Origin: Xanthobacter sp. NM-59
Lineage (GTDB): Bacteria > Pseudomonadota > Alphaproteobacteria > Rhizobiales > Xanthobacteraceae
Assembly: GCF_021401125.1 (NCBI RefSeq)
Contig: NZ_JACBFQ010000007.1
Location: 186,001-250,000, forward strand
Direction: 5' to 3'
DNA length: 64,000 bases
Below, in pieces: positions 28,337 through 36,476 of this stretch. The position numbers and the translations under genes are program-made. Position 1 is the first letter of the stretch. The number at the start of each line of letters is the position of its first letter. The notes under the pieces are model-generated. The model did not search any database, was not told where the DNA came from, and saw only the letters and a program-made list of their open reading frames with translations.

Positions 28337-28549
28337 ATGGCCAAAAAGAGAACCGCCGCGTCGGGTGTAGGACCCCGGCACGGCGGCAAAAGCACTCAGA
28401 AAAAGTCAACGAGCACTTTCAACCACGCGACGGCCTCGGCCGCAAGCCTTTTCGTCCCGTTCTTTGACGACGGCCGATACATGGGCATGCGCTACTTCGA
28501 GAACCGTGCCGCTGCCCGTGCTGCCATGCGCCAGGGAGCACTTGGATGA
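28337..28549 (+). CDS. Small basic protein of unknown function
   Basis: 70 residues, Lys/Arg/Ser-rich N terminus (AKKRTAASGVGPRHGGKSTQKK) and an aromatic middle (FVPFFDDGRYMGMRYFENR). AAAGGAAG lies 7 bp before the ATG. The stop overlaps the next gene's ATG, so it is part of the same tightly packed operon. Possibly nucleic-acid binding; no family recognised. Confidence 0.6.
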   Translation: MAKKRTAASGVGPRHGGKSTQKKSTSTFNHATASAASLFVPFFDDGRYMGMRYFENRAAARAAMRQGALG

Positions 28550-28923
28550 ACCTCACTCGGGATGCCATGCACACCTCGACGGTGCGCACCGTCGCGGCGG
28601 ACTTCGCCTTCTTCGACCGTCGTCCGGATCGCACGTTCCGCGTGCGCCTCGCCTCCGCTGCGGAGAGCGCCTTGATCCGTCGCAAGGCCGGAACGTCGTT
28701 CCAGCCAGCGCCCAGCCGGCGATTGATCGTTGGCGTTCATATCGTGCGCGATTGGCTTTTCGTCGCCTGGGGCACTGCGGACGCGGATGCCGCGGCCGAT
28801 CTGGACGCCCTCGACGAGGCTAGCGCCGGCGCGATGGCGGATGCGATGTTGGGTCAGGGGCGCATGCTCTGGGCCCGGTGCTTCGGTGTCCCGCCGGACG
28901 CAAGGCGAGGCCTCGCCGGATGA
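28546..28923 (+). CDS. Unknown protein of the early operon
   Basis: 125 residues, Ala/Asp-rich in its second half (ADADAAADLDALDEASAGAMADAM). Overlaps both neighbours by 4 bp (ATGA), so it is translationally coupled between the small basic protein and the primase N-terminal domain protein. No motif recognised. Confidence 0.6.
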   Translation: MNLTRDAMHTSTVRTVAADFAFFDRRPDRTFRVRLASAAESALIRRKAGTSFQPAPSRRLIVGVHIVRDWLFVAWGTADADAAADLDALDEASAGAMADAMLGQGRMLWARCFGVPPDARRGLAG

Positions 28924-29216
28924 TCGACTTCGCCGCCATCAACGGGGCCGCTCTGGCGGCCCTGCCTTCCATCCTCGCCCGCTGGCTCCCTGGAGGCCGG
29001 CGGCAGGGGGCTGAATACGTGGTGCGCAACCCGAAGCGCGCGGACGGGCGGCCCGGCTCCTTCTCCATCAACCTGCGCTCGGGCCGGTGGAGCGACTTCG
29101 CAACCGGCGATGCGGGCGGCGATCCCGTGTCCCTTGCCGCTTACCTCTTCGACCTCACCCAGGCGGACGCCGCGCGCCGTCTCGCTGCCATGCTCAACGT
29201 GAAAGGGGGGGCTTGA
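28920..29216 (+). CDS. Primase N-terminal-like protein
   Basis: 98 residues. RPGSFSINLRSGRWSDFATGDAGGDPVSLAAYLF resembles the segment after the zinc ribbon in phage primases (the RWxDFATGDxGGD signature), without the zinc cysteines. It overlaps the next gene, which begins at the TOPRIM half, by 3 bp. Together the two probably make a bipartite primase-helicase. Confidence 0.7.
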   Translation: MIDFAAINGAALAALPSILARWLPGGRRQGAEYVVRNPKRADGRPGSFSINLRSGRWSDFATGDAGGDPVSLAAYLFDLTQADAARRLAAMLNVKGGA

Positions 29217-31816
29217 TGCACGCTGCCCTTGATGACGCTTTCGCCCCCCTCTCGCCGGAAGAGGCGTCCGCCTCCGAGCGGGCGGCTCCGAAGCGCGAGG
29301 AAGAGACACCCATTGTTCCGGTTCCTGCCGATGCGCCGGCCATGTCGTTCAAGCTCTCGAAGCATGGGGCGCCGTCCCGCGTGTGGCCCTATCACGACGC
29401 CGAAGGTCGGCTCATGGGCTATGTCTGCCGCTGGGACTTCACTGATGCCGAGGGCAACCCGGCAAAGCAGGTGCGCCCCGTCACCTATTGCGACCTGGGA
29501 AACGACAAGAGAGCCTGGCGCGCGAAGGGCATCCCCTCTCCTCGTCCGCTTTTCGGCTTGCCGGACATTCTAGCCAGCACTGACGCCATGGTGATCGTGA
29601 CGGAAGGCGAGAAGGCACGCGATGCCGCCGCCGCGCTGTTCCCCGACATGGTTGCGACAACGCCCGCCCATGGTGCCAAGAGCCCGCACCTCACGGACTT
29701 CAGCCCGCTCGCCGGCCGAACGGTGGTGATCGCGACTGACAATGACGACGCCGGCCAAGCCTATGGCGACAAGGTGTGCGAGCTGGCGCGCGCTGCTGGC
29801 GCTGCGCAAGTGCTCCATTTGCCGCCGGATCGCCTGGGCGCCTGGCTCTGGCAGGGCGAAGAGAAGACGTTGCGCGGCGAAACCTTGCCGGCCGGGTGGG
29901 ACATTGCCGACGCACTCGAAGAGGGATGGACGGCGGAACGCGTTGCCGAGATGCGCGGCGATCCCGCTTTCCTGCCTCTCTATCGCGATGCCGAAGAGCG
30001 CGAGACGCTGCGGCGGATCGAGGCCGGCGAGCCCGAGGAACTCACCAAGTGGCCGTTCCGCGTCGTCTCCAATGGAGTCGAAAAGCGGATCGAGAAGGCC
30101 GACAAGGAAACCGGGATCGTCACCATCGAATGGCGGTGGTTCTGTTCGCTCCTTGAGGTGTCGGCGAAAACGCGAAGCGCGGACGGCGAGGAATGGGGCC
30201 GGCTGCTGAAGATCACAGACGACGACAAGCGCGTGAAGTATTGGGCCATGCCCATGGAGATGCTGGCTGGCGACGGCATCGACTATCGCAAACGGCTGAA
30301 TTCCCTCGGGCTCACCATGGCACCGAGCACCTTCGCTCGAAACGCCCTGCACGAATACATTTCGACCGCACGCCCCGATACCAAGGCCCGATGCGTCGGG
30401 CGGATCGGCTGGCATGGCAAGGTCTATGTCCTGCCATCTGATACCATCACCGCCGTCGAATCAGAAGAGAGGACCCTTCTCCAGACTGTCGGCGAGGCCG
30501 ATCATGCCTTCCGAGAGGCTGGCACCCTGGAAGGCTGGCAGAATGGCATTGCGCGCCTTGCGGTGGGCAATTCCCGGCTGGCCTTTGCCATGTCCGTTGC
30601 CTTCGCGGCGCCGCTGCTCTATCCGGCCGGCGCGGAGGGCGGAGGCTTTCACTTCCGGGGCGCCTCTTCCACGGGGAAAAGCACGGCGCTGGTGGTGGCG
30701 GGTTCGGCTTGGGGCGGCGGTGACATCCGGGGCTATGTGCGCACCTGGCGCGCCACCTCCAACGGGCTCGAAGGCGTAGCGGCCATGCACTGCGATGCCC
30801 CCATGCTTCTAGACGAAATGGGGGAGGTTGACGGACGGGAAGCCGGTGCGGTCGCGTACATGTTGGCCAATGGCGTGGGCAAGTCGCGGGCCGGTCGCAG
30901 CGGCGAAGCGCGCAAGGCGGCGGAATGGCGGCTACTGTTCCTTTCAAGTGGCGAATTGAGTCTTGATGCCAAGGTCGCGGAGGGTGGCCGGAAGGTCGCC
31001 GCCGGGCAACAGGTGCGGATCGTGGACATTCCGGCCGATGCCGGTGCGGGCCTTGGCCTGTTCGAGAACCTGCACGGCTTTCCTTCCGCCGATGCCTTCG
31101 CCCGGCACCTGAAGATGGCGGCCGGCGAGCACTACGGCACGCCCACCCGCGCCTTCCTGCAAACGCTGGTGGACAATTTCGACGCCATCGCGCCCACGGT
31201 GAAGGGCTATGTGGACGAGTTCATTGCCGAGAACTGCCCCAAGACCGCCGATGGGCAAGTGAGCCGCGTTGCCGCCCGCTTCGGACTGGTCGCCGCTGGC
31301 GGGGAGATGGCGACCGCTGCCGGTGTCCTGCCCTGGACCGAGGGTGAGGCGACACGCGCCGCTGCCCGGTGCTTCCGGGACTGGCTCGCTGCGCGCGGCG
31401 GCATCGAACCGGCGGAGGAGACGGAAGCCATCGCGGCCGTGCGCCGCTTCATTGAGCTTCACGGAAACTCGCGCTTCGAGGCCATGGGCGAACTGGCGCC
31501 GCGCGACGGCATCGGGGCGCCCATTGACCAGCGCATCACAAACCGCGTGGGCTTCCGGCGCCGGGCCGAAGGCGGCGGCATCGAATATCTAGTGCTGCCG
31601 GAATCGTGGAAAAGCGAGGTGTGCGCCGGTCTGGACGCGGGAGCGGTGGCGAAAGTGCTGAACGGGCGCGGGCTGCTGGTGGCGGGTGGGGATGGAAAGC
31701 CGCAGGTGAAGACGAGGCTTCCAAACTTCGCGAGCCCCGTCCGCTGCTACGTCATCGCGGCCGGCATTCTTGGCGATGCCGAGCCCGCGACCTATGCTGA
31801 GCGGGATTTTGGCTGA
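29216..31816 (+). CDS. TOPRIM primase / DUF927 helicase-like replication protein
   Basis: 866 residues. An N-terminal TOPRIM domain (MVIVTEGEKARDAA with the catalytic Glu, then VVIATDNDDAGQ with the paired Asp, about 115-200) and a DUF927 ATPase core with Walker A FRGASSTGKSTAL at about residue 480 and a Walker B-like MLLDEMGEVDG. This is the usual primase-helicase of alphaproteobacterial phages and satellites and would start replication of the excised element. ATG 29216 overlaps the stop of the preceding primase-domain gene. No separate replication-origin signal was found. Confidence 0.9.
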   Translation: MHAALDDAFAPLSPEEASASERAAPKREEETPIVPVPADAPAMSFKLSKHGAPSRVWPYHDAEGRLMGYVCRWDFTDAEGNPAKQVRPVTYCDLGNDKRAWRAKGIPSPRPLFGLPDILASTDAMVIVTEGEKARDAAAALFPDMVATTPAHGAKSPHLTDFSPLAGRTVVIATDNDDAGQAYGDKVCELARAAGAAQVLHLPPDRLGAWLWQGEEKTLRGETLPAGWDIADALEEGWTAERVAEMRGDPAFLPLYRDAEERETLRRIEAGEPEELTKWPFRVVSNGVEKRIEKADKETGIVTIEWRWFCSLLEVSAKTRSADGEEWGRLLKITDDDKRVKYWAMPMEMLAGDGIDYRKRLNSLGLTMAPSTFARNALHEYISTARPDTKARCVGRIGWHGKVYVLPSDTITAVESEERTLLQTVGEADHAFREAGTLEGWQNGIARLAVGNSRLAFAMSVAFAAPLLYPAGAEGGGFHFRGASSTGKSTALVVAGSAWGGGDIRGYVRTWRATSNGLEGVAAMHCDAPMLLDEMGEVDGREAGAVAYMLANGVGKSRAGRSGEARKAAEWRLLFLSSGELSLDAKVAEGGRKVAAGQQVRIVDIPADAGAGLGLFENLHGFPSADAFARHLKMAAGEHYGTPTRAFLQTLVDNFDAIAPTVKGYVDEFIAENCPKTADGQVSRVAARFGLVAAGGEMATAAGVLPWTEGEATRAAARCFRDWLAARGGIEPAEETEAIAAVRRFIELHGNSRFEAMGELAPRDGIGAPIDQRITNRVGFRRRAEGGGIEYLVLPESWKSEVCAGLDAGAVAKVLNGRGLLVAGGDGKPQVKTRLPNFASPVRCYVIAAGILGDAEPATYAERDFG

Positions 31817-32109
31817 TGCCCGACTTCAGCCGCTTCGCCGTCTTCGCGCGGAAAGGCAGCGCTGTTCCCCACTGTTCCCCACGTAGGGAACGGATTGGGG
31901 AACAGAAAAAGTCTATTACTCTCAACGCTGTACCCCATGTTCCCCTTGTTCCCCAGGAAAACGACATAGGTGTGGACAAAGCGAGGTGGCGCGACGCCTT
32001 CGAGGAGCGCGCGGCCATCCTCGAATATGACGGTGGCTTTTCGCGCTCCGAAGCCGAGCGGCTGGCGCGGATCGAGATTGAGGCGCTGCGCAAGACGAGC
32101 GGCATCTAA
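31816..32109 (+). CDS. Small protein with a GTTCCCC module inside its reading frame
   Basis: 97 residues. ATG overlaps the primase stop (TGATG). The first 12 residues are followed by about 35 residues coded by module copy B (the repeats read as VPHC and VPHVPLVPQ). The C-terminal 45 residues are a charged helical domain (WRDAFEERAAILEYDGG, SEAERLARIEIEAL) that I recall in small proteins following phage primases or terminases. If translated as drawn, the module is an in-frame insertion; alternatively translation starts at the GTG near 31972 and only the helical part is made. Confidence 0.6.
   Translation: MPDFSRFAVFARKGSAVPHCSPRRERIGEQKKSITLNAVPHVPLVPQENDIGVDKARWRDAFEERAAILEYDGGFSRSEAERLARIEIEALRKTSGI
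31863..31954 (+). repeat. GTTCCCC module copy B
   Basis: 92 nt: two TGTTCCCC octamers, a partial and a full inverted copy (GGGAAC, then GGGGAACA at 31897-31904), a 24-nt spacer ending TCAACGC, then TGTACCCC, TGTTCCCC, TGTTCCCC at a 9-nt period. It lies between the replication block and the portal gene, overlapping the reading frame of the small protein at 31816. Confidence 0.9.
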
Positions 32110-32202
32110 GCCAGTCCAATCAAAGCAAATCCAATCAAATTTACTTCGATCATCTTGACATTCTTGAGTTGACGAGACCCGCGCGCGTGCAATCCTCGCC
32201 GC

Positions 32203-33387
32203 ATGTTCTCTCGCCTCCGCCACCTCTTCACGCCCGAGCGTAAATCCCTCGCCACGCCTGATGCGGCATTGCTGGCGCTTCTTGGCGCGGGCGGCCCGAC
32301 TGCTGCGGGGGTGAATGTCGGATCTTCCAGCGCCCTCACGGTTCCGGCGGTGGCCTGCGCGGTGCGCGCCATCTCGGAAGCCCCCGCTACCCTCGACGTG
32401 AAGGTGATGCGCGGCACCGAAGAGGTGAGCGACCATCCCGTGGCGGGCCTGCTGCGCGGCGACGTGAACGACTGGACGGACGGCTTCAGCTTTCTCCGCG
32501 ATCTGGTTGCCCAGGCTCTCACCCATGACGAAGGCGGGCTCGCGTGGGTGAACCGCGTGGCCGGCGCTCCGGTGGAGATCATCCACTATGAGGCCGGCGC
32601 GCTCACCGTCGAACGCGACATGAACGGCACGCGCGAGCCGAGCTATCGCCTGCACGGCGCACCCATCGATGCCCGCGACGTGATCCACCTTCAAAGCCCG
32701 TTCGGCCGCTCCCCCGTCTCCCTGGCGCGGGAGAGCATCGGCCTTGCCCTCACCCTCGACGCCCATGCGGCGCGGCTGTTCGGCAACGGTGCCCGCCCGT
32801 CCGGGATGATCACGCTGAAGGACAAGACCACCCCCGAGGCCCTGCGGCGGATCAAGGAAGCGTGGCAGCTTGCCCTCGGTGGCGGCAAGAGCGGCGGCAC
32901 GGCCATTCTGGAAGGTGGAGCCGAATACGCACAGCTCGCCCTGTCGAGCGTGGATGCGCAATTCGTTGAGCTGCGGCAAGGGGTGATCCTCGACATTGCC
33001 CGCGCCTTCCGGGTGCCGCCGCAAATGCTCTACGACCTCACGCGCGCCACGTGGTCGAACGCGGAACAGATGGGGCGCGAGTTCCTCACCTACACGCTGG
33101 AACCGTGGCTGCGTGCGCTGGAAGGTGCCCTGCGCCGCGCCCTGTTCACGCCTGAGGAACGCGCCGCCGGCCTGCGCATCACCTTCGACCGGGACGACCT
33201 CACCCGCGCCGACATCGGCGCCCGGGCCACGGCCTATTCGTCGCTCATCGCCTCCCGCGTGCTCTCCCCCAACGAAGCGCGCGGCTGGGAGGGCCTGCCG
33301 CCCTATGCCGGCGGCGATGCCTTCGCCAATCCCAACACCGGCGCCAACCAGGCCGGCGCCCCCGCGCCGCAGGATGGAGCCGCCTGA
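32203..33387 (+). CDS. HK97-family phage portal protein
   Basis: 394 residues, normal for HK97-type portals. Recognisable segments: VPAVACAVRAISEAPATLDVKV, the HDEGGLAWVNRV strand, FGRSPVSLARESIGLALTLDAHAARLFGNGARPSG, and QLALSSVDAQFVELRQGVILDIARAFRVPP. The portal forms the dodecameric DNA entry ring at one capsid vertex. Its stop overlaps the protease-capsid ATG (TGATG), so stoichiometry of the head proteins is translationally coupled. Two CCAATCAAA direct repeats (32116-32124 and 32131-32139) precede it. Confidence 0.93.
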   Translation: MFSRLRHLFTPERKSLATPDAALLALLGAGGPTAAGVNVGSSSALTVPAVACAVRAISEAPATLDVKVMRGTEEVSDHPVAGLLRGDVNDWTDGFSFLRDLVAQALTHDEGGLAWVNRVAGAPVEIIHYEAGALTVERDMNGTREPSYRLHGAPIDARDVIHLQSPFGRSPVSLARESIGLALTLDAHAARLFGNGARPSGMITLKDKTTPEALRRIKEAWQLALGGGKSGGTAILEGGAEYAQLALSSVDAQFVELRQGVILDIARAFRVPPQMLYDLTRATWSNAEQMGREFLTYTLEPWLRALEGALRRALFTPEERAAGLRITFDRDDLTRADIGARATAYSSLIASRVLSPNEARGWEGLPPYAGGDAFANPNTGANQAGAPAPQDGAA

Positions 33388-34988
33388 TGGAACACCTCAC
33401 CCTTGAAGTGAAATTCGCCAGCGGAGAGGCCGGGCTCGTGTCGGGCTATGCCTCGCTGTTCGGTGGCCCGGCCGACCTGGTGCGCGACGTGGTGGCCCCC
33501 GGCGCCTTCGGCCGCGACCTTGCCGCCCATGCCGCCCTCGAAACCATGCCCGCCATGCTGTTCGAGCACAAAGGTGCGCCCATCGGCGCTTGGCTGGAGA
33601 TCGAGGAAGACGAGCTGGGCCTGAAGGTCAAAGGCCAGATCGACCTTGCCACCCCCGCCGGACGGGACGCTTACGAGCTGGTGCGCAGCGGGGCGGTGGA
33701 TGGGCTTTCCATCGGCTATCTGGCTGTGAAGTCCGAGCGCGCGCCGGACGGCATCCGCACCCTTCAGCACATCGAATTGCACGAGATCAGCCTCGTTCGG
33801 CGCCCTGCGTCGAGCCGGGCCCGCGTGCTCAGCGTGAAATCGGCCGCAGGCGCGGCGAGCAACGGGAAGACCCCCATGGAAAACGATACCAACACCGCCG
33901 ACGCCCCCACCATCGACACCCGCGTGGCGGGCCTTGAAGAGAGCGTGGCCGGCATCGACAGCCGGCTGAAGGCCGTGGAAGACAAGGTGGGCAGCGTGAA
34001 GAGCGTGGCCGACCGGATCGAGGCCAAGCTGAACCGGCCGGGCATCGCCACCAAGAGCGAGGAAGGAGCGCTGGAGACGAAGGCGTTCACCTCCTATGTG
34101 CGCCGGGGCGATGCGGCCACCGGCCTGGAGATGAAGAACCTCACCCAGGCCAGCAATGGCGGCGGCTATCTCGCGCCCACCGAGTTCATCAAGGAGATTG
34201 TGAAGGGGCTGGTGGAGGTGTCGCCCATCCGTTCCTATGCCCGCATTCTCTCCATCTCTGCGGCCGAGGCCAAGATGCCCAAGCGCACCGGCACCATGAC
34301 GGCCGCGTGGGTGTCCGAAACCGGCGCCCGCCCCTCGACCGAACCGACCTATGGCGAGGTGACGCTGACCCCGCACGAAGCAGCCTGTTATGTGGACGTG
34401 TCCAACGCCCTGCTGGAAGACAACGCCTACAACCTTGTCGGGGAGCTGTCGGCGGACTTCGCGGAGGAGTTCGGCCGGCTGGAAGGCGCGGCCTTCGTCT
34501 CCGGTGACGGTACAGGCAAGCCGGCGGGCATCCTGGCTGACACCACCATCACGAAGGTGACCAGCGCGGCCACGGCCCTCACGGCTGACGACCTCATCGA
34601 CCTGTTCCACGCGCTGCCGGGCTTCTATGCGGCGAACGGCGTGTGGGGCATGAACCGCACGACCATCGGCGCGGTGCGCAAGATGAAGACCACGGTCGGC
34701 GACTACCTGTGGCGCGACGCCATGTCGGAGGGCAACCCGGCCACCATTCTCGGGCGCCCGGTGGTGGAACTGCCGGACATGCCGGACGTGGCGGCCGATG
34801 CCCTGCCCATCCTCTTCGGTGACCTGAAGCAGGGCTACCGGATCGTTGACCGCCTCTCCCTGTCGGTGCTGCGCGATCCCTACACCCAGGCCCCCAATGG
34901 CCAGACCCGCTTCCATGCCCGGCGCCGCGTCGGCGGTGGCGTGGTGAAGGCGGAGGCCCTGCGCCTGCTGAAGGTGAAGGCGGCCTGA
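33387..34988 (+). CDS. Prohead protease - major capsid protein fusion (HK97 type)
   Basis: 533 residues. Residues 1-155 are the HK97 prohead protease (LVSGYASLFGG, the catalytic His in MLFEHKGAPIG and Ser in GAVDGLSIGYLAV). A helical delta-like scaffold (about 165-240, GLEESVAGIDSRLKAVEDKV) follows, and residues ~245-533 are the capsid fold (NGGGYLAPTEFIKEIVKGL, ARILSISAAEAKMPKR, RLEGAAFVSGDGTGKPAGIL, and a C-terminal ARRRVGGGVVKAEAL). In phage HK97 these are separate genes. An in-frame ATG at 33876 with its own GGGAAG ribosome-binding site would give a 370-residue capsid-only product. Confidence 0.93.
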   Translation: MEHLTLEVKFASGEAGLVSGYASLFGGPADLVRDVVAPGAFGRDLAAHAALETMPAMLFEHKGAPIGAWLEIEEDELGLKVKGQIDLATPAGRDAYELVRSGAVDGLSIGYLAVKSERAPDGIRTLQHIELHEISLVRRPASSRARVLSVKSAAGAASNGKTPMENDTNTADAPTIDTRVAGLEESVAGIDSRLKAVEDKVGSVKSVADRIEAKLNRPGIATKSEEGALETKAFTSYVRRGDAATGLEMKNLTQASNGGGYLAPTEFIKEIVKGLVEVSPIRSYARILSISAAEAKMPKRTGTMTAAWVSETGARPSTEPTYGEVTLTPHEAACYVDVSNALLEDNAYNLVGELSADFAEEFGRLEGAAFVSGDGTGKPAGILADTTITKVTSAATALTADDLIDLFHALPGFYAANGVWGMNRTTIGAVRKMKTTVGDYLWRDAMSEGNPATILGRPVVELPDMPDVAADALPILFGDLKQGYRIVDRLSLSVLRDPYTQAPNGQTRFHARRRVGGGVVKAEALRLLKVKAA

Positions 34989-35307
34989 TCCCCTTAGGGG
35001 CGCCGTTCATTGAGGGCCTGTAGCGGCCGGCCCGACAACGAAAAGCCCACCTCCCTGGCGCCCCCCCGGTTTCGGCCGGCAAATTCAAGGGTCAAGGCGG
35101 GCAAGGTCGCGAGTACCGGCGGTGCGTCCTACGCCGCGAAGGGCTCACCGGGAGGGGCGCGCGCGATGCAGCCCCTCCCACCTGTTCCCCGTGTTCCCCA
35201 AGCGAGGGAACGGTGGGGAACAGAAATATGCCAAGTGAAATCAAGCCTGTACCCCACGTTCCCCGTGTTCCCCTCAGAGACGAGGCACCTGCACTCGGAA
35301 AGACACC
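34989..35307. other. Gap between capsid and head-tail connector genes
   Basis: 319 bases. A short CCCC-TTA-GGGG palindrome lies directly after the capsid stop (34991-35000), followed by about 170 bases without visible signal or credible reading frame, then module copy C at 35183-35273 and 34 bases to the next ATG. Confidence 0.5.
35183..35273 (+). repeat. GTTCCCC module copy C
   Basis: 91 nt: two TGTTCCCC octamers, GGGAAC, GGGGAACA (35215-35222), a 25-nt spacer ending TCAAGCC, then TGTACCCC, CGTTCCCC, TGTTCCCC. It separates the portal-capsid pair from the connector-HNH-terminase block. Confidence 0.9.
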
Positions 35308-35607
35308 ATGGCCGACACCCTCGATATTCTCCCCCTTGCCGACCTCAAGGCCCATCTGCGGATCGACCATGCCGACGAAGACGTCAGTCTTTCCGACCTG
35401 ATCGAGACGGCGCGGGGCGTCGTGGAAGGCTGGTGCGGCCCGCTGGACGATTTCACCGGTGACGTTCCCGCGCCCCTGGTGCACGCCATGAAGCTCTATG
35501 CCGGGCACCTCTATGAGAACCGCGAGGCGACCATGGCGGGCGACCTCGCTGAAGCGCCCCTGGGCTTCTTCGACCTGATCGACCCGTTTCGCCTGAGGGC
35601 CTGCTGA
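35308..35607 (+). CDS. Phage head-tail connector protein (gp6-like)
   Basis: 99 residues. PLADLKAHLRIDHADEDVSLSDLIETARGVVEGWCG and VHAMKLYAGHLYENRE are the helix pattern of HK97 gp6-type connectors, which form a ring under the portal. It is the only neck or tail-proximal protein in the element. Its stop overlaps the HNH start (TGATG). Confidence 0.85.
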   Translation: MADTLDILPLADLKAHLRIDHADEDVSLSDLIETARGVVEGWCGPLDDFTGDVPAPLVHAMKLYAGHLYENREATMAGDLAEAPLGFFDLIDPFRLRAC

Positions 35608-35963
35608 TGCCCTGGGCACCGCCGAAGCACTGCCCGCGCGGCCACCCCTCCTTCACCGGCTCGCAATGCCCAGTGTGTGCTGCCGAGCGGAAGAAGGCGG
35701 CCGATGCCCGGCGCCCCTCCGCGTCCGCCCGTGGCTACTCAGAGAAGTGGCGCAAGGCGTCCCGCTCCTGGCTCGCCAGCCCCGGCCGTGAGCGCTGCGT
35801 GCACTGTGGTGGGCCTGCCGAGATGGTGGATCACCGCATCGCCCCCAAGGGCGACATGAAGCTGTTCTGGGACGTGAGCAACTGGCAGCCATCCTGCCGG
35901 GCCTGCAACACCCGCAAGGCGATCCGCGAGGAAGGCGGGTTCGGCAATGCGGTGTCGAGGTAG
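35607..35963 (+). CDS. HNH endonuclease of the packaging module
   Basis: 118 residues. Two zinc-binding CxxC pairs (CPVCAA near the N terminus, CVHCGG and CRACNTR around the core) and the HNH catalytic segment VDHRIAPKGDMKLFWDVSNWQPSC. HNH proteins next to terminases of HK97-like phages assist the large terminase in cutting DNA at packaging, and cf-PICIs carry such a gene as well. Overlaps the connector gene by 1 bp. Confidence 0.92.
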   Translation: MPWAPPKHCPRGHPSFTGSQCPVCAAERKKAADARRPSASARGYSEKWRKASRSWLASPGRERCVHCGGPAEMVDHRIAPKGDMKLFWDVSNWQPSCRACNTRKAIREEGGFGNAVSR

Positions 35964-36068
35964 GGGGGGGGTGGATCGAGACTTGCGCCCCTGAGCTCGG
36001 GACCGGCGGGGTCGTCTTGCGCGCACTCTCGAGACAAATGGGGTTTTTGGAAAAGGAGTTTCCTCACC

Positions 36069-36476
36069 ATGAAGGGCCGTAAGCCGAAGCTCCAGATCGT
36101 GGATGGCAGCAAGGGGGCTGGGCGCTGCCCGCCGCCTCCCGGATCGCTCTGCGCCCACGGGGCCGCGGAATGGAAGCGCACCGCACCGCTCCTTCATGAG
36201 CGCGGGCATCTCACCGACGACACCCTGGCGACGCTGGAAGGCTACTGCCGCGCTGTGGGCCTCTCGCGCACCTATACCGAGATGATGAACGCCGAAGGCC
36301 ATGTGCTCCAGACCGACAAGGGGCCTGTGACGCACCCCGCCTTCAAGATGCTCATGGGCGCCATGCGGGAAGCGCGCCTGCTCGCGGCCGAACTCGCGCT
36401 GACGCCCCATCGGCGCGGCACCGCCGCCAAGGAAGGGGAAGCCGCCAATGGCTGGGACACCGATCTTCTCGCCTGA
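36069..36476 (+). CDS. Terminase small subunit, P27 family
   Basis: 135 residues. Opens MKGRKPKLQIVDGSKGAGRCP, the characteristic P27 N terminus, and has the helical AAEWKRTAPLLHERGHLT and ATLEGYCRAVGLSRTYTEMM segments. TerS recognises the packaging site and recruits the large subunit. AAAAGGAG precedes the ATG. It overlaps the TerL gene by 29 bp in another frame. Confidence 0.9.
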   Translation: MKGRKPKLQIVDGSKGAGRCPPPPGSLCAHGAAEWKRTAPLLHERGHLTDDTLATLEGYCRAVGLSRTYTEMMNAEGHVLQTDKGPVTHPAFKMLMGAMREARLLAAELALTPHRRGTAAKEGEAANGWDTDLLA

